A DNA stretch of 64,000 nucleotides from JAJCYX01 sp965243825 (GCA_965243825.1 CBDEVT010000001.1:930001-994000), one strand, 5' to 3'; positions 37,583 to 47,166 are shown, numbered from the stretch's first letter. Made by a program: numbers and translations. The notes: generated from the sequence alone by a model not told the origin.

Positions 37583-37665
37583 GTTCTGTCTTCCCGTTCG
37601 TTGGAGCTGAGGGGATGATAGGCAGAACTTTTCGAGATGAATTTCAACTTGAGGACATCTTGAAA
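37583..37665 (+). repeat. Structured intergenic repeat, copy 6 (subtype B)
   Basis: Upstream arm GTTCTGTC (37583-37590, one G-U pair), GGAGCTGA start at 37603, GGCAGAAC (37621-37628), variable hairpin TTTCAA (37642-37647) with TTGAAA (37660-37665). It lies between the convergent genes 36858 and 37800. Confidence 0.8.
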
Positions 37666-37799
37666 CGGCTTTAGACAGCACCAACTCACATTACCGATCG
37701 GAGATCAACGTATCCAAAGACGGAGGCAGGCCCGTCGAAGTTGGGTTGACGGGCCTATCGATTGTCCTGTAGTGAGAGTCCGTTCGATACCAGATTGAC

Positions 37800-39500
37800 T
37801 CAGCAAACCTCTTCTTCGAGTTCTTTGACTACTATCCAGAAGTCGGGAACTGACCCGCCTGCAGATTGGACAGGATTAGCTCCATCTACCCACATTCGGG
37901 CGGTGAAGAAGGGTGGTGCTTCTTTATCTCTCGGATCTCGAATCAAGATCTGGACATCGTTCCATGAGCCTGATTCGTCTTGCTCAAACTGTACCCAGAA
38001 TCTTGCACTGCCGTAGCCAGGTGAAGTCGGATCGTAACCTCCGTGAACGTTTCCACCATCCCCGCAGTTGTAGAAAGTGGAAGTTAGCGTGTAATCCCCG
38101 TCGGTCCGCAACTCGTGTTGAGGATTGAATTGATCGCCAGTCACGTCGGCGTAGACGTAACCTCCAACACCGTCTCCAAGCCATTCTTCCCACAGCTTTT
38201 CGACTTGGTTCGCCTCCAGAGCGACCGACTCATCGTGAAGAGCGTTCGGGAAGGGCCTGGTTGTGAGACCGTTGAAAGCGTCGACAGGGTTGCCGGTCAC
38301 TTCGTCGTCAATGGTCGGAGGCGTGAGGGCTGCTTCGAGTTCTTCTTCACGAACGGCGAATATCCGCCCACCGACCCGGAAGAACAACATGCCGGCTCCG
38401 TAAGCAGTTGCATCTCCCGGAGGCGTCTCCAACGCAAACGTACCTTTTTCCTTGCCATCCTTCGCAAATCCCATGATCGCACCTCCAGCGTTCTGGCTAC
38501 CGGTGGTGATCCACACTGTGGACTCCGTCACGATCATGCCTCCACCGATCGGCACACTACCGTCGAGCCATGTCGCATCGTTTCGTGGCCCAGTCACAAA
38601 TGTGAATTGCGATCCTGTTCTCGGATCGAGTCGAGTTGTCGAATCTGTTCCGGTGGATAACCAGAAAACGTCTCCGTCCACGGTGATTCCGCTGCCACGT
38701 TGTGCGGAAGTGCCATCAAGTGCAACGCTGGTTAGTACGGTTCCTTCGGCCGTCGTCTCTAGAACAGAGGCTCGATCTTCACTGATCGTCCAGTAACTGC
38801 CCTCGAACGGCACCCCCGGAGGGGTAGTTCGTCGAGCAAGCTCTTGTCCTTCCAACGAGAGCAGGACCCATTCTTGGTCATCCAGGCTTACCCACATCGA
38901 ATCACCGTTGTACCGAAGGCCGCGGGGGTTTCGAGCGGGGATAAGTTTTACCGTCTCGCCATCTAGGTTCAGTTTTCGTACCTCGCTTTCGAGGAAATCT
39001 GAAGTCCAGATATGGGTGCCATCGAATGCCATCCCTTTCACGCCTTCACGTGCCCCTCGAAAAACTCCTAAGCTCTCACCATTGGGCGAAATCTTGCCAA
39101 TAAACGCGTCACCACCGCCAAAATGCAACCAGAGGTTCTCGCCATCATGAATCATCGAGCCTGGGAAGATGCTGGGGTCCAGGAATTTGCCGACTGTGGT
39201 CCCGTTGAGTTCTGGAGTAGACGGACCGCTCACTACCGTTTCCGTTGACTGCGCCGGCGGGACTGTTGCTGTTGGATCGGGTTCATCGGTCGGATCTGGG
39301 GTAATCGCCGTGGGTGTCGGAGGAACGTTGGTTGAAGTCGGAACAGAAACGCTTGGTGTCGGGTCAAGCTCCGGTTGCTCTGATTCGCTGTCGTTCGAAC
39401 ATGCTGATGCCAAAGTAACAACGGCAATCAGAGCCGAGAGCAGAAAGCTGTGCAACACCTTTGCGTCGATTGTTGCGGTGCGATTTCTTGAGATAAACAT
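37800..39500 (-). CDS. Lipoprotein with PT-rich stalk, beta-propeller-like part and C-terminal domain shared with 46331
   Basis: ATG at 39500 is preferred to the TTG at 39506 because AGGAG precedes it. A lipoprotein signal ends in LASAC. A Pro/Thr-rich stalk follows, then a propeller-like region of repeated strands (DGENLWLHFGGGD, DGTHIWTSDF, NGDSMWVSLDD, DGDVFWLSTG, TESTVWITTG). The C-terminal 160 residues (RPFPNALHDESVALEANQVEKLWEEWLGD and ADVTGDQF) match the C-terminal domain of the lipoprotein at 46331. It is probably anchored on the outer side of the membrane as a sensor or binding protein. It diverges from regulator 6, and a 16-base imperfect inverted repeat lies in the shared region. 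Confidence 0.8.
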   Translation of the reverse strand: MFISRNRTATIDAKVLHSFLLSALIAVVTLASACSNDSESEQPELDPTPSVSVPTSTNVPPTPTAITPDPTDEPDPTATVPPAQSTETVVSGPSTPELNGTTVGKFLDPSIFPGSMIHDGENLWLHFGGGDAFIGKISPNGESLGVFRGAREGVKGMAFDGTHIWTSDFLESEVRKLNLDGETVKLIPARNPRGLRYNGDSMWVSLDDQEWVLLSLEGQELARRTTPPGVPFEGSYWTISEDRASVLETTAEGTVLTSVALDGTSAQRGSGITVDGDVFWLSTGTDSTTRLDPRTGSQFTFVTGPRNDATWLDGSVPIGGGMIVTESTVWITTGSQNAGGAIMGFAKDGKEKGTFALETPPGDATAYGAGMLFFRVGGRIFAVREEELEAALTPPTIDDEVTGNPVDAFNGLTTRPFPNALHDESVALEANQVEKLWEEWLGDGVGGYVYADVTGDQFNPQHELRTDGDYTLTSTFYNCGDGGNVHGGYDPTSPGYGSARFWVQFEQDESGSWNDVQILIRDPRDKEAPPFFTARMWVDGANPVQSAGGSVPDFWIVVKELEEEVC

Positions 39501-39530
39501 GACCAACTCCTAACTTGCTAGGTCTCGTTA

Positions 39531-39582
39531 AGTTCCACCTCGGACCAGTCGGTCATGTTTTCGAGAGGTCCGAGGCGGAACT
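39531..39582. promoter_or_regulatory. 16-base imperfect inverted repeat in the divergent promoter region
   Basis: AGTTCCACCTCGGACC (39531-39546) and GGTCCGAGGCGGAACT (39567-39582) pair at 15 of 16 positions. It lies upstream of the lipoprotein gene. The arms contain the CGGAC/GTCCG half found in the regulator 6 start-site repeat (39726-39750), so both could be bound by regulator 6. It could also be a leader hairpin. Confidence 0.55.
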
Positions 39583-39725
39583 GGACCGAAGCTAAGAGGA
39601 GGGAAGGAACATCGAACGGTCAGAAGTACCTGACTTCTGGTTTGCTGAGGGGTTACGCAAGTGGTTGAGCGACGCTCGCTGCGCAATTGCGACAAGGTGA
39701 GTTCTTAGACCTAAACGGGTAAGAT

Positions 39726-39750
39726 ATGTCCGGATTAGAAATGCGGACAT
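39726..39750. promoter_or_regulatory. Inverted repeat abutting the regulator 6 start
   Basis: ATGTCCG (39726-39732) and CGGACAT (39744-39750) are exact complements with an 11-base spacer, ending four bases before the GTG at 39755. It is probably an autoregulatory operator. Confidence 0.65.
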
Positions 39751-39754
39751 TTTC

Positions 39755-42700
39755 GTGACACCGAGAGCAAACCGGCGCCGTTCAGCCATTCTTAGTCGAC
39801 TGCGTAGCAGCTCGATGCCGACACCTGTTTCGCGTCTAGCGCAAGAGCTAAACGTAGACGTTCGCACGATCCGCCGTGACATTCGACAGTTGGTAAATGA
39901 CGGCGTCGAAGTCGTGGTCGAAAGAGGACGTGCCGGCGGCGCGTTTCTGGATGATCCGAAGCGGAAGCAGCCCGTAGATCGAGGACTCCCGTTCGTTGGT
40001 CGAACGCGAGAACTGACGAACGCGATCAGTTTTCTCAAGACTGATAAACCTAACGCGCTGAGCATCCTGCTCGTGAGTGGCGATGCTGGTATCGGAAAGA
40101 CCCGATTCCTGACCGAGTTGCAGAGCGGACTGGAAGATGTAGCCCGGATCGCATGGGGCCGTTGCTCTGAGACTTCACAGACAGCAGGTCTGGCGCCGTG
40201 GGACCAGGTACTGAGATCACTGGGCGCAACAGGTCTATTGGATGAAAACTCTGGCACTCAGATGAGTGACCCGCTGGCCTATGAGGGCAGAATCCTGCGG
40301 AGAATTGTCAATCTGCTACGTCTATTCGCGGAGACTCCAGCAGTCCTGTTCATCGACGACTTTCATCGGGCCGATTCAGCTACATTTCGAGTTCTGCAGC
40401 ACTTACTCGGCTATGGCCGAGATCTGCCGGTAAAGATCGTACTTTCCTACAGAGGCGAGGAAGAGGAGCACAGTTCAGTCGTGCAGGCTATGGAACGCGA
40501 TCTTGCCGGCGATGCCGCTGTCGTGCAAATCTCGCTGTCACCCCTGAACGAAGACGATGTGCGATCGGTGATTAGTCGAACCGGACGGAAGATTTCCGAT
40601 GAGATCGTGGCGGAAATGTATCACCAATCCGCAGGTGTTCCACTATTTGTGGAAGAGTTGGTCTCAAAGCTCAATGTGGACCCCTCCGTCCGAACACGAA
40701 CGTTGAGTCAACTCATCAACGAAAAGATGAATCGCCTATCACACCTGACGGGCCGTTTTTTGAATCTGGCGTCTGCCTATGGTCGAGAGTTTTCGCCTAG
40801 TGCGGTTGGAGGCATCCTTGAAATCAGCCACAAACAGACTTCCGATGCCCTAAGCGAAGGGTCTGATCTAGGGATCATCGAAACGGATCCACACAGTCCT
40901 GGAACTTGGAGATTCAGGCATCAGCTTGTCCATCTTGGGGTCTACGAGCAGATCAGGGATCTTGAGAAGGAGACACTTCACGCACTCTGGGCGCGCCATC
41001 TTATTGACACGAATGCGAACGCTGTGGCGAAGGTGCTGGAGCATCTAGAGAAGTCGTTGAGCCTGTCAAAAACTAAACAGATCCGCGAATACCGGCTCCT
41101 TGCAGGTGAGGAATGCGTCGAGCGACTGGCCTGGCGTGAAGGCCGATCGCTGTTTCAATCGTTCCTAGAAGAGGTGTTAGGTGACGAGTTGAATCCGCTG
41201 CAGCTCGCCCGCGCACATGCTGGTCTTGGAAAGTGCGCGCACGGACTTGATCTTGAGGAGCAGGCGATAGAACAGTTCTCTATGGCGTTTGACTTGTACT
41301 GCTCAGCAGGACGCGAAATGGAAGCGATATCGCTAGCTCTAATTCCCGTCCACGGACCAATTGCCGAACAGGTTTCTGATCTCACCGAGAAAGCTCTCAG
41401 CATCAGCGAACCCGATTCGCTGGAAAAGGGGCAATTGCTGTCGCGAAGATTCTTTGGTCGTCGCGGCGAGGTACCGATTTCGGACCTGGACGAAGCGAAT
41501 CGCATTGCTCGAATCCACGGTGACGGACAACTGGAGACATGGAACGAAGGTCGTCGCGCCCAGTTCTTGATCCAATCTCTAAATATCGCAGATGGCGAAC
41601 GAGTTGCATTACGGGCAGCAAGACTGAGCTCAACTATCGCAGACAGCGAAGCGGCGATGCATTGCTATCACTGGCTGGCTGCAGCGCAGTTCAGGTCAGG
41701 TGAGCTCAGCAAGGCGATCTCAAACGACCAGAGGTCGTTAGAGTTCGCATTTCAAAGTGGTAATCGCTCCCGGATGAACCTGGCGAATCGAGGATTGCTA
41801 CGAGACGAATTGATCAGTGGCGAATTCGACGGCGCTCGCCAGAGACTGCAGTGGCTCCTCGAGCACCACGTAATTCTGTCCTGGGATCCAATAGCTGCGG
41901 TTTTGCAGACCTGGAGCGGTGAAAGCGGAAACGCTATCGACAGGATCGACAAAGTTATGACTGCTGCACTGGTTGGAGACCGAGAGCAAGTACTCAACTC
42001 AGCTGCCAGTTGTGCTGTCTGGATGATGGACTCCGGAGTCGAGACAGGGACCTATTCAGTTGCCTCCAGTTGGTTGCGGCACCAAGTGCGACCAGTCAAC
42101 AGGTTCATGCTGGCTCACTACGCGAATATAGTGGCCGCCAGGGGATTGCTTGCTTCTCAGCAGGCGGATGCTGAGCTCGCAAAGAGTACGCTTCACGAAC
42201 TTGAATCCTTACCAATCGTCTTTGGTGGGGACGCCAGCCTGCCGTTGGGATTTGTGCCGCCGTTCTCAATGGAAAGGATTCGGGCACGGCTACTGTCAGC
42301 TACGGGCGAACCTGAGATGGCACTAGAGGGCTATGAGCGAGCGCTAGAGGTGACACGATCAAGCGGGGCGATAGCGGAATACCTCCTGTCCCTTATTGAC
42401 TATGCCGAAGCGATTCTCAACTCCACTAGGCAGAGAGGGCTCGAAGAACTCCTGGTTGACGTTGAGGTCGGCATCAAGCTGGCGGATGGCATCTCAATGG
42501 GAATGGCACGAGACGTGCTGCAGAAGTTGTCGGTGCAGATAAAAGATGCAATACGCTCAGGTTTTGGTTTCACCCGTCAAGAGCATCGGATTGCCGAGCA
42601 GCTGATCGAGGGCAAGCGCAACTCGGAGATTGCAGGGACTCTTTTCATCTCTGAGAGAACAGTCGCCGGTCACGTGACCAAGATTCTGGCCAAGACACAG

Positions 42701-42769
42701 TCCCGAACAAGGGCTGAGGCAGCTTCGAAGATCCTGAACGCTCGTTTGATTGGACGCTCCAATCGGTAG
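39755..42769 (+). CDS. wHTH-STAND ATPase-TPR-LuxR regulator 6
   Basis: The 1004-residue protein starts with GTG. The N-terminal winged helix covers about residues 9-65 (AILSRLRSSSMPTPVSRLAQ, VDVRTIRRDIRQL, GRAGG wing). Walker A GDAGIGKT is at 109-116. The Walker-B-like motif is FIDDFHRAD, where the tryptophan usual in the paralogues (HWAD) is arginine. A TPR-like middle is followed by the C-terminal LuxR domain (FTRQEHRIAEQLIEGKRNSE to SRTRAEAASKIL). It is divergent from the 37800 lipoprotein and has an inverted repeat just before the start. Repeat copy 7 follows 66 bases after the stop. Confidence 0.9.
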   Translation: MTPRANRRRSAILSRLRSSSMPTPVSRLAQELNVDVRTIRRDIRQLVNDGVEVVVERGRAGGAFLDDPKRKQPVDRGLPFVGRTRELTNAISFLKTDKPNALSILLVSGDAGIGKTRFLTELQSGLEDVARIAWGRCSETSQTAGLAPWDQVLRSLGATGLLDENSGTQMSDPLAYEGRILRRIVNLLRLFAETPAVLFIDDFHRADSATFRVLQHLLGYGRDLPVKIVLSYRGEEEEHSSVVQAMERDLAGDAAVVQISLSPLNEDDVRSVISRTGRKISDEIVAEMYHQSAGVPLFVEELVSKLNVDPSVRTRTLSQLINEKMNRLSHLTGRFLNLASAYGREFSPSAVGGILEISHKQTSDALSEGSDLGIIETDPHSPGTWRFRHQLVHLGVYEQIRDLEKETLHALWARHLIDTNANAVAKVLEHLEKSLSLSKTKQIREYRLLAGEECVERLAWREGRSLFQSFLEEVLGDELNPLQLARAHAGLGKCAHGLDLEEQAIEQFSMAFDLYCSAGREMEAISLALIPVHGPIAEQVSDLTEKALSISEPDSLEKGQLLSRRFFGRRGEVPISDLDEANRIARIHGDGQLETWNEGRRAQFLIQSLNIADGERVALRAARLSSTIADSEAAMHCYHWLAAAQFRSGELSKAISNDQRSLEFAFQSGNRSRMNLANRGLLRDELISGEFDGARQRLQWLLEHHVILSWDPIAAVLQTWSGESGNAIDRIDKVMTAALVGDREQVLNSAASCAVWMMDSGVETGTYSVASSWLRHQVRPVNRFMLAHYANIVAARGLLASQQADAELAKSTLHELESLPIVFGGDASLPLGFVPPFSMERIRARLLSATGEPEMALEGYERALEVTRSSGAIAEYLLSLIDYAEAILNSTRQRGLEELLVDVEVGIKLADGISMGMARDVLQKLSVQIKDAIRSGFGFTRQEHRIAEQLIEGKRNSEIAGTLFISERTVAGHVTKILAKTQSRTRAEAASKILNARLIGRSNR

Positions 42770-42835
42770 GCTGTTCACGATACCCATCAAGGGTTCGGCC
42801 TACCATCTCACTTCGTTTTCGCATATTCACATCTT

Positions 42836-42887
42836 GGACCAGAGGGGATGATAGGCAGAACTTTTCGAGATAAGTTCGCAGTGTGAA
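42836..42887 (+). repeat. Structured intergenic repeat, copy 7 (subtype A)
   Basis: GGACCAGA starts at 42836, GGCAGAAC is at 42854-42861, and the variable hairpin is TTCGC (42875-42879) with GTGAA (42883-42887), one G-U pair. The upstream arm is not recognisable. It lies between regulators 6 and 7. Confidence 0.75.
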
Positions 42888-42964
42888 AACCCGCTGAGTT
42901 GGAGCACGATACGAGACAGCAAACAAGCAGAATGTATCCTGGTCGGATACTATGCACCGAAGAG

Positions 42965-42993
42965 ATTTCACCATTTAGCCGGAATGATGAAAT
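42965..42993. promoter_or_regulatory. Inverted repeat overlapping the regulator 7 start codon
   Basis: ATTTCACCATT (42965-42975) and AATGATGAAAT (42983-42993) pair at 10 of 11 positions. Both possible ATG starts (42984, 42987) lie in the right arm. A second inverted repeat GTATCC/GGATAC lies at 42934-42950. Probable autoregulatory operators. Confidence 0.65.
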
Positions 42994-45900
42994 TGGTGCA
43001 AAACACCGCCACCACGCTTGCTCCCTCGCAGCGAAGACACGAGATTCTTGCAACCTTGTCAGCCAAGAATTCGGCAATTCCGATCTCGTCACTCGCTGTA
43101 AGGTTCTCCGTGACCACGAGGACAATCAAGTCTGACCTTGCAGCGCTCAAGCAAGCTGGGCATGAAATCGAATCGATCCGAGGCCGGTCAGGCGGAGTTT
43201 TCATCCGAAACGGTTCCGGTAGTCCTCCCAGTCGCCTGGCTCCAATAGCCACTCCTGAGCGACTGTCACTGGTCGGACGAGAAGTTGATATCGAGCGGAT
43301 TCACCGCGCGCTGTGGACAGGGAATGTGGGGCGCGGACGCGTAGTGACCATCACCGGAGAACCCGGCATTGGAAAGTCCGCTATGGCCGATGAGATGTCA
43401 CATCGCTTGCGCACTATGGGGACTCTTGTGTTGAGAGGGTGGTGTAGCGAATTGATGGCTATCCCAGGATCCCTGCCGTGGGTCCAGATCATCACGGAAT
43501 GTTTCCGTTCTGAACAGTATCGACAGGTTTCAGGGCAACTTGTCAGCGAAGCTGACGAAATCCAAAAGCACCTGCCTGCTGGAGTGAACGCTTCAGGCCA
43601 ATCGCAAGAGTCGTCAATAGGCCAAACTCCAGCCAATGACGTCAATAGCGTCAGACGCAGGCTGCTCGAGAGCACCACCTCACTCTTGCATGCCGTATCC
43701 GGTATCGTTCCAGTTGCGATTCTGATTGAGGACATACACTGGGCAGACAACCTGACCCTCGAACTGATCAGATTTCTCGCAGCTGCTCCGTCCGATGCTC
43801 CCTTACGAATCCTGCTTACCGCCCGGAGTCACTCAGACCCTGAACGATGGCAGCAGCTTTTGTCCCCACCTACCGGGACTGTGGTGGCCCTGAATCCACT
43901 TGATGATGAAGATGTTCGACGATTGGTCGAGCTCGATAATCCACTCGGTAATGAGGTTGGCCTGAATGACCTCGCTATAGAGCGTTCTGAAGGAAATCCG
44001 CTGTTCGCGTTGCTGTACTCTGACTTCCTCAGAGCATCGGTTGGAACTCGACGGCGCGGCGGATCACCAATCTCTGATCTACCGCTGGAGCCGCCAGCTT
44101 CGATCCAGAGTGTCATTCTTCATCGCGTCGAAGCATTGTCCCAGGGCAGCCTTGAGTTGCTTGGTACAGCAGCGACGATAGGACTCGAGTTCGGACTAGA
44201 TCGACTCGCCAGTGCAACGGGCATCGAGTCCGTTGAGCGGATCCTGTCGCTAATGAGTGAGCCGGTCCAGGCGGGCGTGGTTCGTGAGGAGTTTGGGCAT
44301 CCTGGGCGTTACAGGTTCGCCCACGGCTTGATTCGAGATACGTTGCACTCCCGGCTCACAACGGCCGAGAGAGTCGAACTGCATCATCGCCTGTATGGGC
44401 AGCTTGACCGGGAACGTGGCTCAGGTCGGGACATATCAGAAGCGGAGATCGTGTATCACGCGATCCACGCTGAACCTCTTCTGGATGGCGAACGAGTTGC
44501 TAGACGCATGTACATGGCCGCCATCGAAGCTATGAATTCGCTCAACTATTCGGGTGCTGTCGATCATCTTATAGGCGCTCTGGAAAGGCTTGAGGGGCCT
44601 TCAGAACTAAGGGGCGACGTCTATCACTCCCTTGCCCTCGCCCAACTCGGCGCACCCGAGGCATATGCTCGATCAAGCACACTGACTGACGCGTTTGACT
44701 CGTACCTCGCTGCCGGGCGCTATGACAAAGCCCTCGAGATGGCATCACGCCCATATTTCCTCTACAGCGATGACCTGTTCGATGTTTGCAGTCGAGCGCT
44801 TGAACTGGCAAAGCCGGGTTCGGCACATGAGGGGTGGATCCGTGGTCAACGCGGCGCGTTCCTTGGCCAACACTTCGACAAGCCCAGAGAGGGACTTGAG
44901 GAAAACAACCGGGCACTAAAGATAGCGCTCGATCTGGAAGACGATCAGCTGGAGCTCTGGACGCGCGGACGTCGCATCATCGTTCTGCTAGCCAGCGGTC
45001 AAAGTAAGGAAGCATTGGCAACAGGCCGACGGGTGCTGTCAATGAACGTCAGCCGCGATCCTCACCCCGAAACGAATGCTGCGTACTGGGCAACACAGTC
45101 TGCGATTAGCCTTGGCGAACTATCTGAAGCAAAACGCCTGGCAGGAATTGGAGCTCGCGCTGCAGTGAGATCCGGACACAGATTCAGAACCGACCAGGGA
45201 AGACACGCTAACTCGTGCGTCGCATTTGCTGCTGGAGAACTTGAAAACAGCCTCGCGGTGTTAGAGCCGACTGAGCGATTCCCAGGCACACGCGAGCCAG
45301 ATCCGATCAACATTGCGATGGAAGCGCTGCTAGCGTTTGAGCTGAGTGAGGTTGGCATCATGGATCAACACTTGGCGTCACTTGCCAGCCTGCTCCAAGC
45401 ACAACAAACCAGCCCGCAGGCCAACATCCGTGTAGCGATCCCCGGCATCACTCTTGCAAAACTTGCATCCAGATCGGGTGAGAGAAGCCATGCCGAACTG
45501 GCAATAGAAGATCTCCCTGAAATAGGTCACAGAAGCCCAAGTCATCCCATCACTCAGAACCAGTGCGTAAAACTCGTTGCGTGGGCGCAGTGCTGGATAC
45601 TACTTGGTGAAACTGATCGAGCCACTGATCTCTACAGGGATCTGGTCTCTGCCCGAAAGCAGTTAGGTGACGAAGTCCCTGTGCTCATCGGCGGTTACAC
45701 GTTCTCGACCGGGTTCGATCGCGTGTTAGGTACGATGGCATGGAAGCTAGGAGAAATCGGAGCAGCCGCTGCACATTTCGATAGGGCTCTCGGATTTGCC
45801 TCTACCTCAGGCTTCAGACTGGAGCATGCGCTTACTTGCCTGGAGTACGGAGCATTTTTGCAGGATCAACGTTCTGAGCGATCAGTGAGCAAGGCTTTAA

Positions 45901-46208
45901 ACATTGCTGAAAAGGGCATCGCTGTTGCCACTGAGGCGTCGCTGCCACGACTGCAAATCGAACTCAGAACTCTCCATGCTGAGCTCGCCAGTGAACGACC
46001 TACGCAGCCGTTCGGTCTTTCTGATCGAGAGATCGAGGTCGTCGATTTGATCGCCCTCGGAAGAAGCAATCGAGAGGTAGCGCGATCGCTGACGATCAGC
46101 GAACCTACCGTTGCGTCACACGTCAGATCGATCTTGCGCAAGACGGACACCCAAAACCGGACTGAAGCAGCTCGAGCCTACATGAACGCAAGTTCGCCCT
46201 CAGACTAA
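42984..46208 (+). CDS. wHTH-STAND ATPase-TPR-LuxR regulator 7
   Basis: The 1074-residue protein is the longest of the family here. The N-terminal winged helix spans about residues 15-75 (RRHEILATLSAKNSAIPISS, VTTRTIKSDLAAL, GRSGG wing). Walker A GEPGIGKS is at 125-132, with a Walker-B-like AILIEDIHWADNLT. TPR-like helices follow. The C-terminal LuxR domain is LSDREIEVVDLIALGRSNRE to TQNRTEAARAYM. An inverted repeat overlaps its start. The lipoprotein at 46331 follows on the same strand, so the pair forms a regulator/exported-lipoprotein module. Confidence 0.9.
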   Translation: MMKLVQNTATTLAPSQRRHEILATLSAKNSAIPISSLAVRFSVTTRTIKSDLAALKQAGHEIESIRGRSGGVFIRNGSGSPPSRLAPIATPERLSLVGREVDIERIHRALWTGNVGRGRVVTITGEPGIGKSAMADEMSHRLRTMGTLVLRGWCSELMAIPGSLPWVQIITECFRSEQYRQVSGQLVSEADEIQKHLPAGVNASGQSQESSIGQTPANDVNSVRRRLLESTTSLLHAVSGIVPVAILIEDIHWADNLTLELIRFLAAAPSDAPLRILLTARSHSDPERWQQLLSPPTGTVVALNPLDDEDVRRLVELDNPLGNEVGLNDLAIERSEGNPLFALLYSDFLRASVGTRRRGGSPISDLPLEPPASIQSVILHRVEALSQGSLELLGTAATIGLEFGLDRLASATGIESVERILSLMSEPVQAGVVREEFGHPGRYRFAHGLIRDTLHSRLTTAERVELHHRLYGQLDRERGSGRDISEAEIVYHAIHAEPLLDGERVARRMYMAAIEAMNSLNYSGAVDHLIGALERLEGPSELRGDVYHSLALAQLGAPEAYARSSTLTDAFDSYLAAGRYDKALEMASRPYFLYSDDLFDVCSRALELAKPGSAHEGWIRGQRGAFLGQHFDKPREGLEENNRALKIALDLEDDQLELWTRGRRIIVLLASGQSKEALATGRRVLSMNVSRDPHPETNAAYWATQSAISLGELSEAKRLAGIGARAAVRSGHRFRTDQGRHANSCVAFAAGELENSLAVLEPTERFPGTREPDPINIAMEALLAFELSEVGIMDQHLASLASLLQAQQTSPQANIRVAIPGITLAKLASRSGERSHAELAIEDLPEIGHRSPSHPITQNQCVKLVAWAQCWILLGETDRATDLYRDLVSARKQLGDEVPVLIGGYTFSTGFDRVLGTMAWKLGEIGAAAAHFDRALGFASTSGFRLEHALTCLEYGAFLQDQRSERSVSKALNIAEKGIAVATEASLPRLQIELRTLHAELASERPTQPFGLSDREIEVVDLIALGRSNREVARSLTISEPTVASHVRSILRKTDTQNRTEAARAYMNASSPSD

Positions 46209-46330
46209 GGCAATTACCCACGCCGCAGTCCGACTGTCATCATCTGAAATCCATCCATCCTGACGATGTGCATGGCCCCTGACAGCGGCATGGTCTACAC
46301 GCTGTGTTTTCAATTCCTTGGAGGTACAAC

Positions 46331-47140
46331 GTGCGCTATCCAGCTGGCATTCGTTCGTTTTCTGTAGTTGTCCTGGTAACTGTAATCGCGGGACTGGCTG
46401 CCGCTTGTGGTGGCTCAGACCCAACGCCAACCACGGTCCCTATGCAGGAGCCCACCGTCGTGCCTCCGTCGCCTACAGGTACACCAGTAGCCCCAACCGC
46501 TACCAGTACCACGACGCCAGTCCCGACCGCAACGCCCTCGCCCACTGCCGTCCCAACAGCGACGCCAACCCCACAACCGACTCCGACCCCAGAGCCAACG
46601 GCGACCCGTGTTCCTATCCCAACAGCAACTCCGATCCCAACCCCAATCCCGCTTGACGGCGTTCTCTCATTCAATGAGCTCCCAGTGCGGCGACCATTCC
46701 CTGAGCAGCTTCACGACGATGCGCCTGAGCTTCCAGCTGACGAGGTGATAGCCCTCTGGGAAGAGTGGTTCAGAGACGCGAGGGTGGCGTGGGTGCAGGG
46801 GGATGTTACTGCGGACCAATTCGACTACTACGGCGACCTGACTCAGAATCCACAGTACGTCGAATGGGTTGACTCCCACTACTGCGCGGACGGGACAAAC
46901 GTTGGCGTAAATGATTTCGAATTCCCGGAGAACATCGGCCAACGTGGAAGGCACGTAGTCAGCCACAGTCCTGCTGACCCCTGGAACAAGATCAGTGTTA
47001 GTTTTTCACTACTTACACCTGAGGATGCTCCACCGTTCTTCGTCACCTCGCTTGATGTAGATGGTGAATACCCATGGCAGGTGTTTCCAGGTCCCCGAAC
47101 ATGGGTGGTCGCAGCGGAGCCTGATGTTGATCTTTGTTGA
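46331..47140 (+). CDS. Lipoprotein with PT-rich stalk and C-terminal domain shared with 37800
   Basis: GTG at 46331 is chosen because GGAGG precedes it and a lipoprotein signal then begins (IRSFSVVVLVTVIAGLAAAC, lipobox cysteine at residue 26). A stalk of about 80 residues made of Pro/Thr repeats follows. The C-terminal 150 residues (RRPFPEQLHDDAPELPADEVIALWEEWF, GDVTADQF) align with the end of the 37800 lipoprotein, including cysteines at similar places. It lacks the propeller of that protein. It lies 122 bases downstream of regulator 7. Its role is unknown; a membrane-anchored sensor or binding role is inferred. Confidence 0.78.
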   Translation: MRYPAGIRSFSVVVLVTVIAGLAAACGGSDPTPTTVPMQEPTVVPPSPTGTPVAPTATSTTTPVPTATPSPTAVPTATPTPQPTPTPEPTATRVPIPTATPIPTPIPLDGVLSFNELPVRRPFPEQLHDDAPELPADEVIALWEEWFRDARVAWVQGDVTADQFDYYGDLTQNPQYVEWVDSHYCADGTNVGVNDFEFPENIGQRGRHVVSHSPADPWNKISVSFSLLTPEDAPPFFVTSLDVDGEYPWQVFPGPRTWVVAAEPDVDLC

Positions 47141-47166
47141 TTAACGTAAGCCTCATGAAAGACGGC

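Noticed and set aside
46440..46660. DNA tandem repeat in the lipoprotein gene as a separate element
   Set aside because: It only reflects codons for the Pro/Thr-rich stalk of the protein.
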